Source: Olleya sp. Hel_I_94
GTDB lineage: Bacteria; Bacteroidota; Bacteroidia; Flavobacteriales; Flavobacteriaceae
Direction: 5' to 3'
Length of the DNA: 64,000 nucleotides
Assembly: GCF_007827365.1 (NCBI RefSeq)
Contig: NZ_VISI01000002.1
Coordinates: forward strand, 1,431,001 to 1,495,000
Made by a program: the position numbers and the translations under genes. Position 1 is the first letter of the stretch. The number at the start of each line of letters is the position of its first letter. The notes beneath the pieces are model-generated. The model was not told the origin of the DNA and did not search any database. It saw only the letters and a program-made list of their open reading frames with translations. Of this stretch, positions 1-9,225 are shown piece after piece.

Positions 1-2
1 TT

Positions 3-188
3 ACATTAGGTCTTCTAGCATTAGGTTTTGCTGGAATAGCAATTAAAATATGGGCAAAAAAAGATGGTAAATTTGCTGGTACTTGCGCAAGTCAAAATCC
101 AATGTTAAACACAACAGGAGAATCTTGCGGATTTTGCGGTAAAACTCCAGATCAGTTTGACAACTGCAACGAAACGCAACATTCTTAA
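3..188 (+). CDS. C-terminal part of a small membrane or secreted protein (partial)
   Basis: The reading frame is open from the window edge and stops with TAA, so the start lies upstream. The visible 61 residues begin with a hydrophobic stretch (LGLLALGFAGIAIKIWAKK) that looks like a single membrane anchor. A small cysteine-containing tail follows, with CASQNP, CGFCGKTP and a final CNETQHS. The CGFCG pair could bind metal or be redox active, but this is inference. Short proteins of this kind upstream of a family 2 glycosyltransferase are familiar in Flavobacteriia and are usually annotated only as membrane or secreted protein. The stop is 3 bases from the next start codon, so it is probably co-transcribed with the glycosyltransferase. 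Confidence 0.75.
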   Translation, partial: TLGLLALGFAGIAIKIWAKKDGKFAGTCASQNPMLNTTGESCGFCGKTPDQFDNCNETQHS

Positions 189-191
189 TAC

Positions 192-1307
192 ATGCTAATA
201 CTTGAGGTTTTATTCTACAGCTTTGTAGCTGTGGTTGTTATTCAGGTATTATATTATGCTGTGTTATTTGGCAGCTTTGCTTTTTCTAAAAGTATTACAA
301 CCTCTTTAAACAGAAACTATCCAATTTCTGTAATTATCTGTGCCAAAAACGAAGCACAAAACCTTAAAAAATTTCTACCTAGCATATTAAATCAATCGTA
401 TCCCAATTTTGAAGTGGTACTAATAAACGACTCATCTCACGATGAGACTTTAGATGTTTTTGAAGATTTTAAATCTAAACATAGCAATATTAAAATTGTA
501 GATGTCAAAAATATTGAAGCCTTTTGGGGAAATAAAAAATACGCACTCTCACTAGGCATAAAAGCTGCCACACACAATCATTTATTGTTTATTGATGCAG
601 ATTGCCAACCGGTTTCAAACCAATGGATCGACAAAATGAGTCAAAGTTTTAATGACGAGAACACCATTATTTTAGGTTATGGTGCGTATAACAAAATAAA
701 AAACTCATTTTTAAATAAACTAATCAGATTTGAAACCTTGCTGACTGCAACACAATATTTTTCGTTTGCAAAAGTTGGGATTCCTTTTATGGGTGTTGGT
801 CGTAATTTAGCCTACCATAGAGATGAGTTTTTTAAAACTAATGGTTTTATTAAACACATGAAAATTAGATCTGGAGATGATGATCTTTTTATCAACGAAG
901 CTGCTAACGCAACTAACACAGCAATTTGTTACAATAAAGAAAGTTTTACATCTTCCATACCAAAGTCTTCATTAAAAGATTGGTTTAAACAAAAACGCAG
1001 ACATGTATCAACTGCTCAATATTATAAATTAAAGCATCAATTTTTATTGGCTAGTTTTTATATCTCGCAAATACTTTTTTGGACATTAGCTATTGTATTA
1101 GCCATAACCACCTATTTATGGCCTTTTGTTTTGGGTCTAATTATTTTACGTTTTATCATTCAATTTTTAAGTTTAGGCTTTTCTGCAAATAAATTAGACG
1201 AAAAAGACACCATTTTATTGTTACCAATCCTAGAAATAACCTTGATTGTATTGCAATTTAGTATCTTTATAGCCAATAAAATTTCAAAACCAAATTATTG
1301 GAAATAG
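192..1307 (+). CDS. Family 2 glycosyltransferase, membrane-anchored
   Basis: Transfers a sugar from an activated donor to a membrane-associated acceptor; the acceptor cannot be told from sequence. A hydrophobic N-terminal helix (about residues 1-30) precedes a GT-A domain that opens with ISVIICAKNEAQNL and LINDSSHDET. The metal-binding DADC motif is near residue 135, a DDDLF motif is near 230, and a basic KQKRRH segment stands where processive-type enzymes carry QxxRW. Two or three C-terminal membrane helices (about 285-365) complete a topology typical of membrane glycosyltransferases, for example of polysaccharide or glycolipid synthesis. ATG start 3 bases after the preceding stop. The 3' end overlaps the sigma factor start by 10 bases, which suggests translational coupling. 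Confidence 0.85.
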   Translation: MLILEVLFYSFVAVVVIQVLYYAVLFGSFAFSKSITTSLNRNYPISVIICAKNEAQNLKKFLPSILNQSYPNFEVVLINDSSHDETLDVFEDFKSKHSNIKIVDVKNIEAFWGNKKYALSLGIKAATHNHLLFIDADCQPVSNQWIDKMSQSFNDENTIILGYGAYNKIKNSFLNKLIRFETLLTATQYFSFAKVGIPFMGVGRNLAYHRDEFFKTNGFIKHMKIRSGDDDLFINEAANATNTAICYNKESFTSSIPKSSLKDWFKQKRRHVSTAQYYKLKHQFLLASFYISQILFWTLAIVLAITTYLWPFVLGLIILRFIIQFLSLGFSANKLDEKDTILLLPILEITLIVLQFSIFIANKISKPNYWK

Positions 1308-1846
1308 AAGAAGCAATAAAAAGAGCCAAACAAAACGACCAAAAAGCGTTTAATTATTTACTTCATAATTATTGGGATAAGGTTTATGGTTTTCAACTTA
1401 AACGCATCCAAAATGAAAACGATGCAGAAGATATTACCATTCAAACTTTCTCTAAAGCTTTTGACAAAATAAAAACTTACGACAGCAAATACGCATTTAA
1501 TACTTGGTTAATTACAATTTCTAAAAACATTCATATTGATATTATTAGAAAACAAAAAAACAGCATTAAACAAGCTATTTCAAGTACAGATGACAATGCT
1601 GTCTATCAAGTTTTAGACGAAACACCATCTGTTGAAGACAAACTAATTACAGAACAAAATTTAGCTAAATTACTTCGTGACATTAAAAAGCTAAAACCAC
1701 ATTATCAAGAAGTAATAAACCTAAGATATTTTCAAGAATTAAGTTACAAAGAAATTTCTGACGAGCTAAAAGAGCCAATTAATAATATAAAAGTAAAGTT
1801 ACTTCGTGCTAAAAAATTATTAGCAGAAATTATTCAAAAAAAGTAA
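1298..1846 (+). CDS. ECF-type RNA polymerase sigma factor
   Basis: Sigma-70 family factor of the short extracytoplasmic-function type (about 182 residues). Region 2 is visible as YGFQLKRIQNENDAEDITIQ followed by FSKAFDKI and FNTWLITISKN (about 30-85). Region 4 is visible as YQEVINLRYFQELSYKEISD (about 137-157), with the helix-turn-helix continuing to the end. The only plausible start is TTG at 1298, inside the last codons of the glycosyltransferase; no ATG lies between it and region 2. The overlap argues for translational coupling. No anti-sigma gene is visible next to it, since lipA follows from its own promoter. Which promoters it serves is unknown. Confidence 0.85.
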   Translation: MEIEEAIKRAKQNDQKAFNYLLHNYWDKVYGFQLKRIQNENDAEDITIQTFSKAFDKIKTYDSKYAFNTWLITISKNIHIDIIRKQKNSIKQAISSTDDNAVYQVLDETPSVEDKLITEQNLAKLLRDIKKLKPHYQEVINLRYFQELSYKEISDELKEPINNIKVKLLRAKKLLAEIIQKK

Positions 1847-1901
1847 TTATTAGCTTACCCTACTTTACTCCTACTCCTTAAATTTTAACCAAAATACTTC
1901 G

Positions 1902-1909
1902 TATCTTTG
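1902..1909 (+). promoter_or_regulatory. Predicted -7 box for lipA-gap
   Basis: TATCTTTG matches the Bacteroidota sigma-A -7 consensus TAnnTTTG and lies 19 bases before the lipA ATG. No convincing -33 TTTG element is visible upstream. Confidence 0.6.
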
Positions 1910-1928
1910 CATCTACAAAATTGCAACT

Positions 1929-2807
1929 ATGAATACAGAAACTGCATCAAATATATTACCAGAAAGACAACCTAAACCAAAATGGTTACGCGTTAAATTA
2001 CCAACAGGTAAAAAATATACAGAATTAAGAGGATTAGTAGATAAATACAAATTAAACACTATTTGTGCATCTGGAAGTTGTCCAAACATGGGAGAATGTT
2101 GGGGAGAAGGAACTGCAACTTTTATGATACTTGGAAATGTTTGTACTAGATCATGTGGATTTTGCGGTGTAAAAACTGGACGTCCAGAGGATGTTGATTG
2201 GGACGAACCAGAAAAGGTAGCACGTTCTATAAAAATTATGGGAATCAAACATGCTGTATTAACAAGTGTAGATAGAGATGACCTAAAAGATATGGGAAGT
2301 ATTATGTGGGCAGAAACAGTAGATGCTGTCAGACGAATGAATCCACAAACAACACTAGAAACATTAATCCCTGATTTTCAAGGTGTAGAAATGCACATTG
2401 ACAGAATTATTGATGTAGCTCCAGAAGTGGTATCTCATAACATTGAAACCGTAAAAAGACTAACCAGAGAAGTCCGTATACAAGCTAAATACGAAAGAAG
2501 TTTAGGCGTATTAAAATACTTAAAACAACAAGGACAACGCAGAACAAAATCTGGGATTATGCTAGGTCTTGGTGAAGCGCGTGAAGAGGTTATTCAAACT
2601 TTACACGATTTACGAGATAACGATGTGGATGTTGTTACCATTGGTCAATATTTACAACCAAGTAAAAAACACTTACCTGTTAAACGATTTATACTTCCTG
2701 ACGAATTTAAAGAGTATGAAGAAATAGGACTAAAACTTGGATTTAGACATGTAGAAAGTAGCGCATTAGTACGTTCTTCATATAAAGCACAAAAACACAT
2801 AAATTAA
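1929..2807 (+). CDS. lipA: Lipoyl synthase
   Basis: Radical SAM enzyme that inserts two sulfurs into protein-bound octanoyl groups to make lipoate for pyruvate and 2-oxoglutarate dehydrogenases and the glycine cleavage system. Both clusters are intact. The auxiliary cluster ligands are C46, C51 and C57 ([12 protein letters not shown]), and the radical SAM CxxxCxxC is C72, C76 and C79 (CTRSCGFC). The terminal serine ligand fits the family end RSSYKAQ. Length 292 residues is normal for the family. It is preceded by its own -7 box. The gap gene starts 2 bases after the stop, so the two are likely co-transcribed. Confidence 0.97.
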   Translation: MNTETASNILPERQPKPKWLRVKLPTGKKYTELRGLVDKYKLNTICASGSCPNMGECWGEGTATFMILGNVCTRSCGFCGVKTGRPEDVDWDEPEKVARSIKIMGIKHAVLTSVDRDDLKDMGSIMWAETVDAVRRMNPQTTLETLIPDFQGVEMHIDRIIDVAPEVVSHNIETVKRLTREVRIQAKYERSLGVLKYLKQQGQRRTKSGIMLGLGEAREEVIQTLHDLRDNDVDVVTIGQYLQPSKKHLPVKRFILPDEFKEYEEIGLKLGFRHVESSALVRSSYKAQKHIN

Positions 2808-2809
2808 AT

Positions 2810-3802
2810 ATGATTACAGTAGCTATTAATGGTTTTGGACGTATTGGAAGACGCGTTTTTAGACTACTACATAACAATCCCAATATTAAGGTTGTTGCCA
2901 TAAATGATTTAGCAGATGCAAAAACGTTAAGTCATTTACTAAAATATGATAGTATACATGGTGTATTTCCTGCTGAAATTTCTTCCACAGAAAACACTAT
3001 ACTTGTAAACAATGTATCTGTTTCACTTTTAAACCAAACACATCCTAAAACTATAGACTGGTCCCAATTTGCTCCAGATTTTGTTATTGAAGCCACCGGA
3101 AAATTTAAAACTACAGAAGATTTACAACATCATATAAACAATGGAGCTAAGCGCGTAATTTTAAGCGTACCTCCAACTGAAGATGATATTAAAACTATTG
3201 TTTTAGGCATTAATCAAAACGATTTAGATGGTACTGAAACTATAATATCAAACGCCTCATGTACCACAAATAACGCAGCTCCAATGATTGACATAATCAA
3301 TGAGCTTTGCGGTATTAATCAAGCATACATAACAACAATACACTCATACACCACAGACCAAAGCCTACACGATCAGCCACATAGGGATTTACGACGTGCT
3401 AGAGCTGCTGGACAAAGTATTGTACCAACAACAACTGGAGCTGCCAAGGCTTTAACAAAAATATTTCCTGAGTTATCAAATGTAATTGGTGGATGCGGAA
3501 TTAGAGTTCCTGTAGCCAATGGATCGTTAACAGATATTACTTTTAATGTTAAAAAAACGGTCACTATTGAAGCCATAAATCAGGCTTTTAAAAATGCATC
3601 TAAAGGCAAATTTAAAAACATCTTAGAATATACTGAGGACCCAATAGTATCCATCGATATTGTTGGCAATCCACACTCCTGTATTTTTGATGCTCAAATG
3701 ACCTCTGTTATAGGTAACATGGTAAAAATTATTGGATGGTATGACAACGAAACTGGTTACTCTAGCCGAATAATAGATTTGATTTCCAATTTATCGGAAT
3801 AA
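2810..3802 (+). CDS. gap: Type I glyceraldehyde-3-phosphate dehydrogenase
   Basis: Oxidises glyceraldehyde 3-phosphate to 1,3-bisphosphoglycerate in glycolysis, or the reverse in gluconeogenesis, in the cytoplasm. The N-terminal Rossmann motif INGFGRIGR and the adenine-ribose contact INDLAD (residue about 32) suggest NAD use. The catalytic cysteine C151 lies in SNASCTTN, and WYDNETGYS closes the C-terminal domain. Length 330 is standard. It sits directly behind lipA. Flavobacteria usually carry more than one gap paralogue, so whether this is the glycolytic or the gluconeogenic copy cannot be decided here. Confidence 0.95.
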   Translation: MITVAINGFGRIGRRVFRLLHNNPNIKVVAINDLADAKTLSHLLKYDSIHGVFPAEISSTENTILVNNVSVSLLNQTHPKTIDWSQFAPDFVIEATGKFKTTEDLQHHINNGAKRVILSVPPTEDDIKTIVLGINQNDLDGTETIISNASCTTNNAAPMIDIINELCGINQAYITTIHSYTTDQSLHDQPHRDLRRARAAGQSIVPTTTGAAKALTKIFPELSNVIGGCGIRVPVANGSLTDITFNVKKTVTIEAINQAFKNASKGKFKNILEYTEDPIVSIDIVGNPHSCIFDAQMTSVIGNMVKIIGWYDNETGYSSRIIDLISNLSE

Positions 3803-3827
3803 AAATAACTTTTAGAGTATAAATATT

Positions 3828-3835
3828 TATATTTG
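3828..3835 (+). promoter_or_regulatory. Predicted -7 box for the hybrid histidine kinase
   Basis: TATATTTG matches TAnnTTTG and lies 18 bases before the ATG at 3854. A longer reading frame using TTG at 3833 would begin inside this box, which argues for the ATG start. Confidence 0.6.
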
Positions 3836-3853
3836 TTTATATATACCCAACCA

Positions 3854-6106
3854 ATGAAATCCCATTTTATAAAATTTTTCACGTGCTTAATATTGTGTTT
3901 TATAGGATTAAACCTACAAGCACAAAACTTAACAGAAAAAGAAAAGGAAGTCATTAAGAGCAAAATAAACTTTAACATTAGTCAAGCTCAAAAAAATATT
4001 GATAACAATCAATATTACAAAGCGCAAAGCGATTTAGACGAAGCCTTAGCATTGGCTAATCAAATTAATGACAATAAAAATATTGGTTTAATCTACTCAA
4101 AAATTGGAAAAATTCAATTTATTACTGAGGAATCTAACGAAGCCCTTCAAACGCTAATTAAAGCTATTGAAAAGCAACGCTTTGCAGAGGATAATATTAA
4201 CATAGCAGAAACTTACAAAACGATTGGTATCGTTTACATGAGTAAAAATAATTTTAATCGTGCACTAGATTATTTTACATCTGCAGAAGTTCTTTTTGAA
4301 AATGAAGACTTACATGATTTTGAAGCAGAGTCGGTCCTATATAAAGGTGATGCCTACTATAACTTAGAAAACTACGAAGAAGCAGAAATAGAATATGAAA
4401 AAGCAGTTAGCATATCTAAAAGCTATTTAAACAATAAAATACTTAGTAGCGCTTACGTACATTTAGGGAAAAATAAAATAAAGTTAGGCCAATTTGCTGA
4501 AGCTGAAAAGTTAATTACACAAGGATTAACCATTGCACAAAAAAACAACTTCCCTTCCATTACTAACATTGCTTATGCTTCATTAAGTGATATTTATAAC
4601 GAAACTGAAGATTATAAAAAATCAAATACCTATTTAAAAAAGCACATCAAACTTAACGATTCATTATTAATGGCTAAGCGTGGTTTTCTTTCTTCAGATA
4701 AAAGGTTAGACAAACTTTACAGTAATCCCGTAGAATACCAAAAAGAAAAAGAAGCTGATTTAGAAAAAGAGGCAAGCTCAACTTGGTTAGAAAAACTAAC
4801 AACAATATTAAGTATTGCTTTAATTACAATTTTATCATTATTGACGCTTTCGTTATATAAAAACAATAATATTAGATTAAAATCTAATAATATTTTACAT
4901 AAAAAAAATGCAGAATTAACCATTGCAATGGAAAAAGCAGAATTGGCTACCAAAACCAAAGCTAACTTCCTATCTACGGTAACGCATGAGTTAAGAACAC
5001 CTTTATACGCTGTAACAGGATTAACAAATATGCTTTTGGAGGAAGACCCAAAACCTACCCAAGTGCAACACTTAAAATCACTTAAATTTTCTGGTGATTA
5101 CCTTTTAACTTTTATTAATGACATCCTTCAAATTAATAAAATTGAAGCCAATAAAGTAGATATAGAACCTGAAGTTTTTAATCTTAAAAAGAAAGCTGAA
5201 AATGTCATGTCAGCACTAAACAATTCTGCTTTAGACAACAATATCACCTTGCATTTAGAATACGACAGAGACCTACCAACTAATTTTAATGCAGATCAAT
5301 TAAAAATCTCTCAAATACTAATTAACCTTATTGGTAACTCTATTAAGTTTACAAAGGATGGAGATATTTGGATTAGAATTATCAAACAGAATCAAAATGG
5401 AGAAAATTTTGAAGTTAGATTTGAAGTAGAAGATAACGGTATTGGAATTAGTGAAGAAAAGCAACAAAATATGTTTGAAAGTTTTTCTCAAGGATCAATT
5501 CAAATCAACCGTAAATATGGAGGAACTGGACTTGGTCTATCCATTGTTAAAGGATTAATAGATATATTAAAAGGAAAAATTTACATGAAAAGTCAGCTAG
5601 GAAAAGGAACTACCTTTTTCTTTGAAATACCTATGAAAAAAAGTAATGAGATTATTGTTGAGAAAAAGGCAAACTACTTTAACGAAATTGACGAAATTGA
5701 ATTAAGCAACATAAAAATACTAGTTGTAGAGGATAACAAGATTAACCAAATGATCACCAAAAAAATCCTGAATAAAATGAAACTGTATTGTGACGTTGTG
5801 GATAATGGTGAAGAGGCTGTTGACATGGTTAAAACCACCAAATACGATGTTGTATTAATGGACATCCACATGCCAGGAATTAGTGGTATGGAAGCCACAA
5901 AAATTATTAGAACCTTTGATAAAGAACTTACTATTTTTGCATTAACTGCTGTTACTATTGAGGATAAAATGCAAGAATTTGAAGAAGCTGGATTTACAGA
6001 TATTATCCCTAAACCTTTTAAACAAGAAGACTTCGAGAAAAAACTTTTTAATGCCTTAATGCTATCGGAAAAAGGAGACAACCCTACCCTAAACCATACG
6101 TCTTAA
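3854..6106 (+). CDS. TPR hybrid sensor histidine kinase with receiver domain
   Basis: A phosphorelay sensor of the Bacteroidota TPR type. The order is signal peptide (LILCFIGLNLQAQ), periplasmic tetratricopeptide repeats (about 30-280), one membrane helix (about 314-335), then a HisKA dimerisation helix with phospho-acceptor H378 in THELRTPL. The HATPase domain follows with N box (NLIGNSIKF), G1 (EDNGIGIS) and G2 (GTGLGLSIV). A C-terminal receiver carries phospho-acceptor D670 in LMDIHMPG and the conserved lysine in KPF. No output DNA-binding domain is fused and no partner regulator lies next to it, so the downstream phosphotransfer partner is elsewhere. The ATG at 3854 is preferred over an upstream TTG that falls in the promoter. 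The 3' end overlaps the convergent lpxK by 23 bases. Confidence 0.92.
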   Translation: MKSHFIKFFTCLILCFIGLNLQAQNLTEKEKEVIKSKINFNISQAQKNIDNNQYYKAQSDLDEALALANQINDNKNIGLIYSKIGKIQFITEESNEALQTLIKAIEKQRFAEDNINIAETYKTIGIVYMSKNNFNRALDYFTSAEVLFENEDLHDFEAESVLYKGDAYYNLENYEEAEIEYEKAVSISKSYLNNKILSSAYVHLGKNKIKLGQFAEAEKLITQGLTIAQKNNFPSITNIAYASLSDIYNETEDYKKSNTYLKKHIKLNDSLLMAKRGFLSSDKRLDKLYSNPVEYQKEKEADLEKEASSTWLEKLTTILSIALITILSLLTLSLYKNNNIRLKSNNILHKKNAELTIAMEKAELATKTKANFLSTVTHELRTPLYAVTGLTNMLLEEDPKPTQVQHLKSLKFSGDYLLTFINDILQINKIEANKVDIEPEVFNLKKKAENVMSALNNSALDNNITLHLEYDRDLPTNFNADQLKISQILINLIGNSIKFTKDGDIWIRIIKQNQNGENFEVRFEVEDNGIGISEEKQQNMFESFSQGSIQINRKYGGTGLGLSIVKGLIDILKGKIYMKSQLGKGTTFFFEIPMKKSNEIIVEKKANYFNEIDEIELSNIKILVVEDNKINQMITKKILNKMKLYCDVVDNGEEAVDMVKTTKYDVVLMDIHMPGISGMEATKIIRTFDKELTIFALTAVTIEDKMQEFEEAGFTDIIPKPFKQEDFEKKLFNALMLSEKGDNPTLNHTS

Positions 6107-7091
6107 TAATGGCATCAAACTTATCACTGTTATCAATATCTATTTTAATAGGTAGATAAAATAATTTACCTTGTAAAGAAGCTTCCGTTTTTAAACGCAT
6201 ATAATCTTTTTCTGTAGTGATTATTAGCTCATACTTTGATAAATACTCGATTTCTGAGGATAAAAACTCATGATGATCTTTAAAATTTAAATGTTCAAAA
6301 CTTAAATCTTTACTCTTCAAATAGGACACTAATGGTTTTGCATTAGCAATACCTGTTACCAATTTAAAATCATCTGTTAATTGATCTATTGCAATTGTTT
6401 TGTTTTCAGAATATACTTTGTCACTATAACGTATCTTACTAAAAAACACCTGTTGATAAGCTAAAGGTTTGATTTCAGCAATTATATCCTGTTTATTAAT
6501 TTCTGTTATCTCTTCTGGACATTTGGTTACAACTATAATATTTGCACGCTTAGCTCCTGATTTTGGTTCACGCAAATTACCAGTTGGCAATACAATATCT
6601 TTTGTATATCTATTATCACAAGTGGTCAACATGATATTTAATCCTGCTTTAACTTTTCTATGCTGAAAAGCATCATCTAACAAAATAACATCTGGCTTAT
6701 CCTTTAAACGCAATAAATTAGAGATTCCAGATTGTCTATCTGCATCCACTGCAACTTTAATATCTTCTGAAAACGTATTATAAAACTGAAAAGGCTCATC
6801 ACCTAAAATTGTTGCATTAGTCGAAGCATCACCTAGCTTAAACCCTTTACTTTGGCGTCCATAACCTCTACTTAAGGTAGCCAAATTAACATCATCTTTT
6901 AATAAACGTATTAAATACTCAACCATTGGTGTTTTTCCAGTTCCTCCTGTACTAAGGTTACCAACACAAATAATTGGAAAATCATAAGATTTAGAAGCCA
7001 ACCAACCTTTATCAAACATGATGTTTCTAAACCAAGTTATTAAATAATAAAACGGTACAATAGGAAATAAAATAAATCTTAAAAACTTCAT
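6084..7091 (-). CDS. lpxK: Tetraacyldisaccharide 4'-kinase
   Basis: Phosphorylates the 4' position of the lipid A disaccharide precursor at the inner membrane, the sixth step of lipid A synthesis. An N-terminal hydrophobic helix (about 5-22) provides the membrane contact. It is followed by the P-loop GGTGKTP (residues 49-55) and the family signature LSRGYGR. The DDAFQHR motif (about 140) holds the catalytic and metal-binding residues. Length 335 is normal. ATG start; the gene is convergent with the histidine kinase, overlapping by 23 bases, and divergent from the Nif3-like gene, with which it shares a 112-base upstream region. Confidence 0.95.
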   Translation of the reverse strand: MKFLRFILFPIVPFYYLITWFRNIMFDKGWLASKSYDFPIICVGNLSTGGTGKTPMVEYLIRLLKDDVNLATLSRGYGRQSKGFKLGDASTNATILGDEPFQFYNTFSEDIKVAVDADRQSGISNLLRLKDKPDVILLDDAFQHRKVKAGLNIMLTTCDNRYTKDIVLPTGNLREPKSGAKRANIIVVTKCPEEITEINKQDIIAEIKPLAYQQVFFSKIRYSDKVYSENKTIAIDQLTDDFKLVTGIANAKPLVSYLKSKDLSFEHLNFKDHHEFLSSEIEYLSKYELIITTEKDYMRLKTEASLQGKLFYLPIKIDIDNSDKFDAIIKTYGLG

Positions 7092-7170
7092 TTAATATAT
7101 TTAAAGCCCATTTATCATTTTTATAAAAACGAAATGGAGCAAACAATAATAGTAACGAAAGTAAATATTT

Positions 7171-7178
7171 TATATTTG
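7171..7178 (+). promoter_or_regulatory. Predicted -7 box for the Nif3-like gene
   Basis: TATATTTG fits TAnnTTTG and lies 25 bases before the ATG at 7204. It sits in the divergent lpxK/Nif3 intergenic region. No -33 match is clear. Confidence 0.5.
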
Positions 7179-7203
7179 TTTTAAATATTAAAGACCAAAA
7201 AGT

Positions 7204-8298
7204 ATGTTGATAAAAGACCTTGTTAATCACCTTGAAGAAATTGCGCCTTTAAAATATGCAGAAGATTTTGACAACGTAGGATTATTAATTGGCGATAAAA
7301 ACACTAAGATAACCAACGTATTGGTAACTTTAGACACATTGGAAGATGTGGTTGACGAAGCAATTGCTAAAAACTGCAACTTTATATTAAGTTTTCACCC
7401 AATAATTTTTAAAGGCCTTAAAAGTCTTACCGGAAAAAATTATGTAGAGCGTACCGTTTTAAAAGCCATCCAAAACAACATTGCTATTTACGCTATACAT
7501 ACAGCCTTGGATAATGATAAAAATGGTGTTAATGCCATGTTATGTGATCAACTTAACTTAACTAATCAACGCATATTAATACCACAAAAACAAACCATAA
7601 AAAAACTAACAACTTACGCACCAGAATCAGAAGTTGAAACCATAAAAAACGCCTTATTTAAAGCAGGTGCAGGACAAATTGGAAACTATTCTAACTGTAG
7701 CTTTACAACAAAAGGGATAGGGTCATTTAAACCTAATCAAGAAGCTAATCCTACAATAGGTCAAAAAGGAGAAAATTATATCGAAGCTGAAACACAAATA
7801 AATGTCACCTTTCAAAAACATTTAGAATCTACCATTTTACAAACTTTATTTAAAACACATTCTTACGAAGAAATAGCTTTTGAAGTAACCACTTTAGAAA
7901 ATACAAACCAAAATATTGGTATGGGAATGATTGCAGAACTAGAAAATCCCAAAGCCGAAATTGAGTTTTTGCATTATTTGAAAGAAAAAATGGATGTTTC
8001 AGCAATTAGACATAGTAAATTAACAAATAAAAGAATAAAAAAAGTTGCTGTATTAGGAGGTTCCGGAAGCTTTGCTATAAATGCAGCAAAAGCAGCAGGA
8101 GCTGATGCTTTTGTAACTTCAGACCTTAAATATCATGATTTTTTCCAAGCAGAAAACAACATTTTATTAGTAGATATAGGACATTATGAAAGTGAACAGT
8201 ACACAAAAATTGGTTTAGTAGCAATACTTACGAAAAAAATCCCTAATTTTGCATTCATTTTATCGAACACAAATACCAATCCTGTTAAGTATTTTTAA
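7204..8298 (+). CDS. Nif3-like dinuclear metal center protein (GTP cyclohydrolase I type 2 family)
   Basis: Member of the NIF3/YbgI/YqfO family, hexameric proteins with a two-metal site whose physiological reaction is unsettled. The N-terminal half shows the metal-binding motifs SFHPIIF and IYAIHTALDN; the C-terminal half shows DIGHYESEQ. At 364 residues it is the long form, with a central PII/CutA-like insertion (about 130-240, including SYEEIAFEV), as in YqfO. It is followed after 3 bases by the zinc-ribbon-like coiled-coil gene, an association common in Bacteroidota. Function beyond the fold is inference. Confidence 0.9.
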   Translation: MLIKDLVNHLEEIAPLKYAEDFDNVGLLIGDKNTKITNVLVTLDTLEDVVDEAIAKNCNFILSFHPIIFKGLKSLTGKNYVERTVLKAIQNNIAIYAIHTALDNDKNGVNAMLCDQLNLTNQRILIPQKQTIKKLTTYAPESEVETIKNALFKAGAGQIGNYSNCSFTTKGIGSFKPNQEANPTIGQKGENYIEAETQINVTFQKHLESTILQTLFKTHSYEEIAFEVTTLENTNQNIGMGMIAELENPKAEIEFLHYLKEKMDVSAIRHSKLTNKRIKKVAVLGGSGSFAINAAKAAGADAFVTSDLKYHDFFQAENNILLVDIGHYESEQYTKIGLVAILTKKIPNFAFILSNTNTNPVKYF

Positions 8299-8301
8299 AA
8301 T

Positions 8302-9081
8302 ATGGCAAAGACAAAAGAAGCAACAGTAGAAGATCGCCTAAGAGCGTTATATGATCTACAATTAATAGACTCTAGAATTGACGAAATAAGAAGCGTACGT
8401 GGAGAATTACCTTTAGAGGTTAGCGATTTAGAAGACGAAGTTGCAGGATTAAAAACTAGATTAGAGAAATTAGAAGATAGTTTAAGCTCTGTAGATGCTG
8501 AAATTACTGCTAAGAAAAATTTAATTGAAGAATCTAAAACTTTAATTAAAAAATACTCTGAGCAACAAAAAAATGTTAGAAATAACAGAGAATTTAATTC
8601 TTTAACTAAAGAGGTTGAATACCAAGAGTTAGAAATTGAATTAGCTGAAAAGCATATCAGAGAATTTAAAGCTCAAATTGAGCAGAAAAAAGACGTTATT
8701 GCTAAAACTAAAGAGCATAACAAAGAGCGTGAAAACCACTTGAAACATAAAAAAAGTGAGTTAGATGCTATCTTAAAAGAAACTGAAAAAGAAGAAAAAG
8801 CACTTATAGACAAGTCTGAAGATTACAAGAAAAAAATCGAAGCGCGTTTAGTAAAAGCTTACAACCGTATTAGAGTAAACGTAAAAAATGGTTTAGCTGT
8901 TGTACCAATCGAAAGAGGTGCATCAGGAGGATCTTATTTTACAATTCCACCACAAGTACAAATGGAAATCGCTGGACGTAAAAAAATTATTACAGATGAG
9001 CATAGTGGACGTATACTTGTTGATGCTGCTTTAGCAGATGAACAAAGAGAGAAAATGGAAAAAATGTTTTCTAAATTATAG
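8302..9081 (+). CDS. CT398-like coiled-coil protein with degenerate zinc ribbon
   Basis: Long N-terminal antiparallel coiled coil (about residues 10-185, very rich in E, K and L), then a C-terminal domain matching the C4 zinc-ribbon family often written as DUF164. The segment RGASGGSYFTIPPQ ... ITDEHSGRILVD occupies the place of the two CxxC knuckles, but all four cysteines are missing (ASGG and DEHSG instead). The zinc site is therefore lost while the surrounding sequence is kept. It is likely co-transcribed with the Nif3-like gene, 3 bases upstream, and followed by a strong terminator. Roles proposed for relatives include assembly of secretion or flagellar structures, but none can be assigned here. 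Confidence 0.8.
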   Translation: MAKTKEATVEDRLRALYDLQLIDSRIDEIRSVRGELPLEVSDLEDEVAGLKTRLEKLEDSLSSVDAEITAKKNLIEESKTLIKKYSEQQKNVRNNREFNSLTKEVEYQELEIELAEKHIREFKAQIEQKKDVIAKTKEHNKERENHLKHKKSELDAILKETEKEEKALIDKSEDYKKKIEARLVKAYNRIRVNVKNGLAVVPIERGASGGSYFTIPPQVQMEIAGRKKIITDEHSGRILVDAALADEQREKMEKMFSKL

Positions 9082-9102
9082 AAACCTTTTTCATTATATT
9101 AT

Positions 9103-9133
9103 AAAGCCTTTACATAACGTAAAGGCTTTTTTT
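9103..9133 (+). terminator. Intrinsic terminator after the zinc-ribbon-like gene
   Basis: An 11-bp perfect stem (AAAGCCTTTAC at 9103-9113 with GTAAAGGCTTT at 9119-9129), a 5-base loop and a following T tract. Confidence 0.9.
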
Positions 9134-9225
9134 ATTGCTATATATTTATTTTTTTTAAGAAATAATTATAAGTAAATAAGCAAGGATGTTATAATTTATA
9201 CGTCCAATTGAAAAAGAAAAGAAAA

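Noticed and set aside
3833..3853. TTG start for the hybrid histidine kinase
   Set aside because: The codon lies inside the predicted -7 box, and the ATG at 3854 gives a proper signal peptide.
5674..6081. 135-residue minus-strand frame opposite the receiver domain of the histidine kinase
   Set aside because: Runs opposite conserved receiver-domain codons; no promoter or homology signal.
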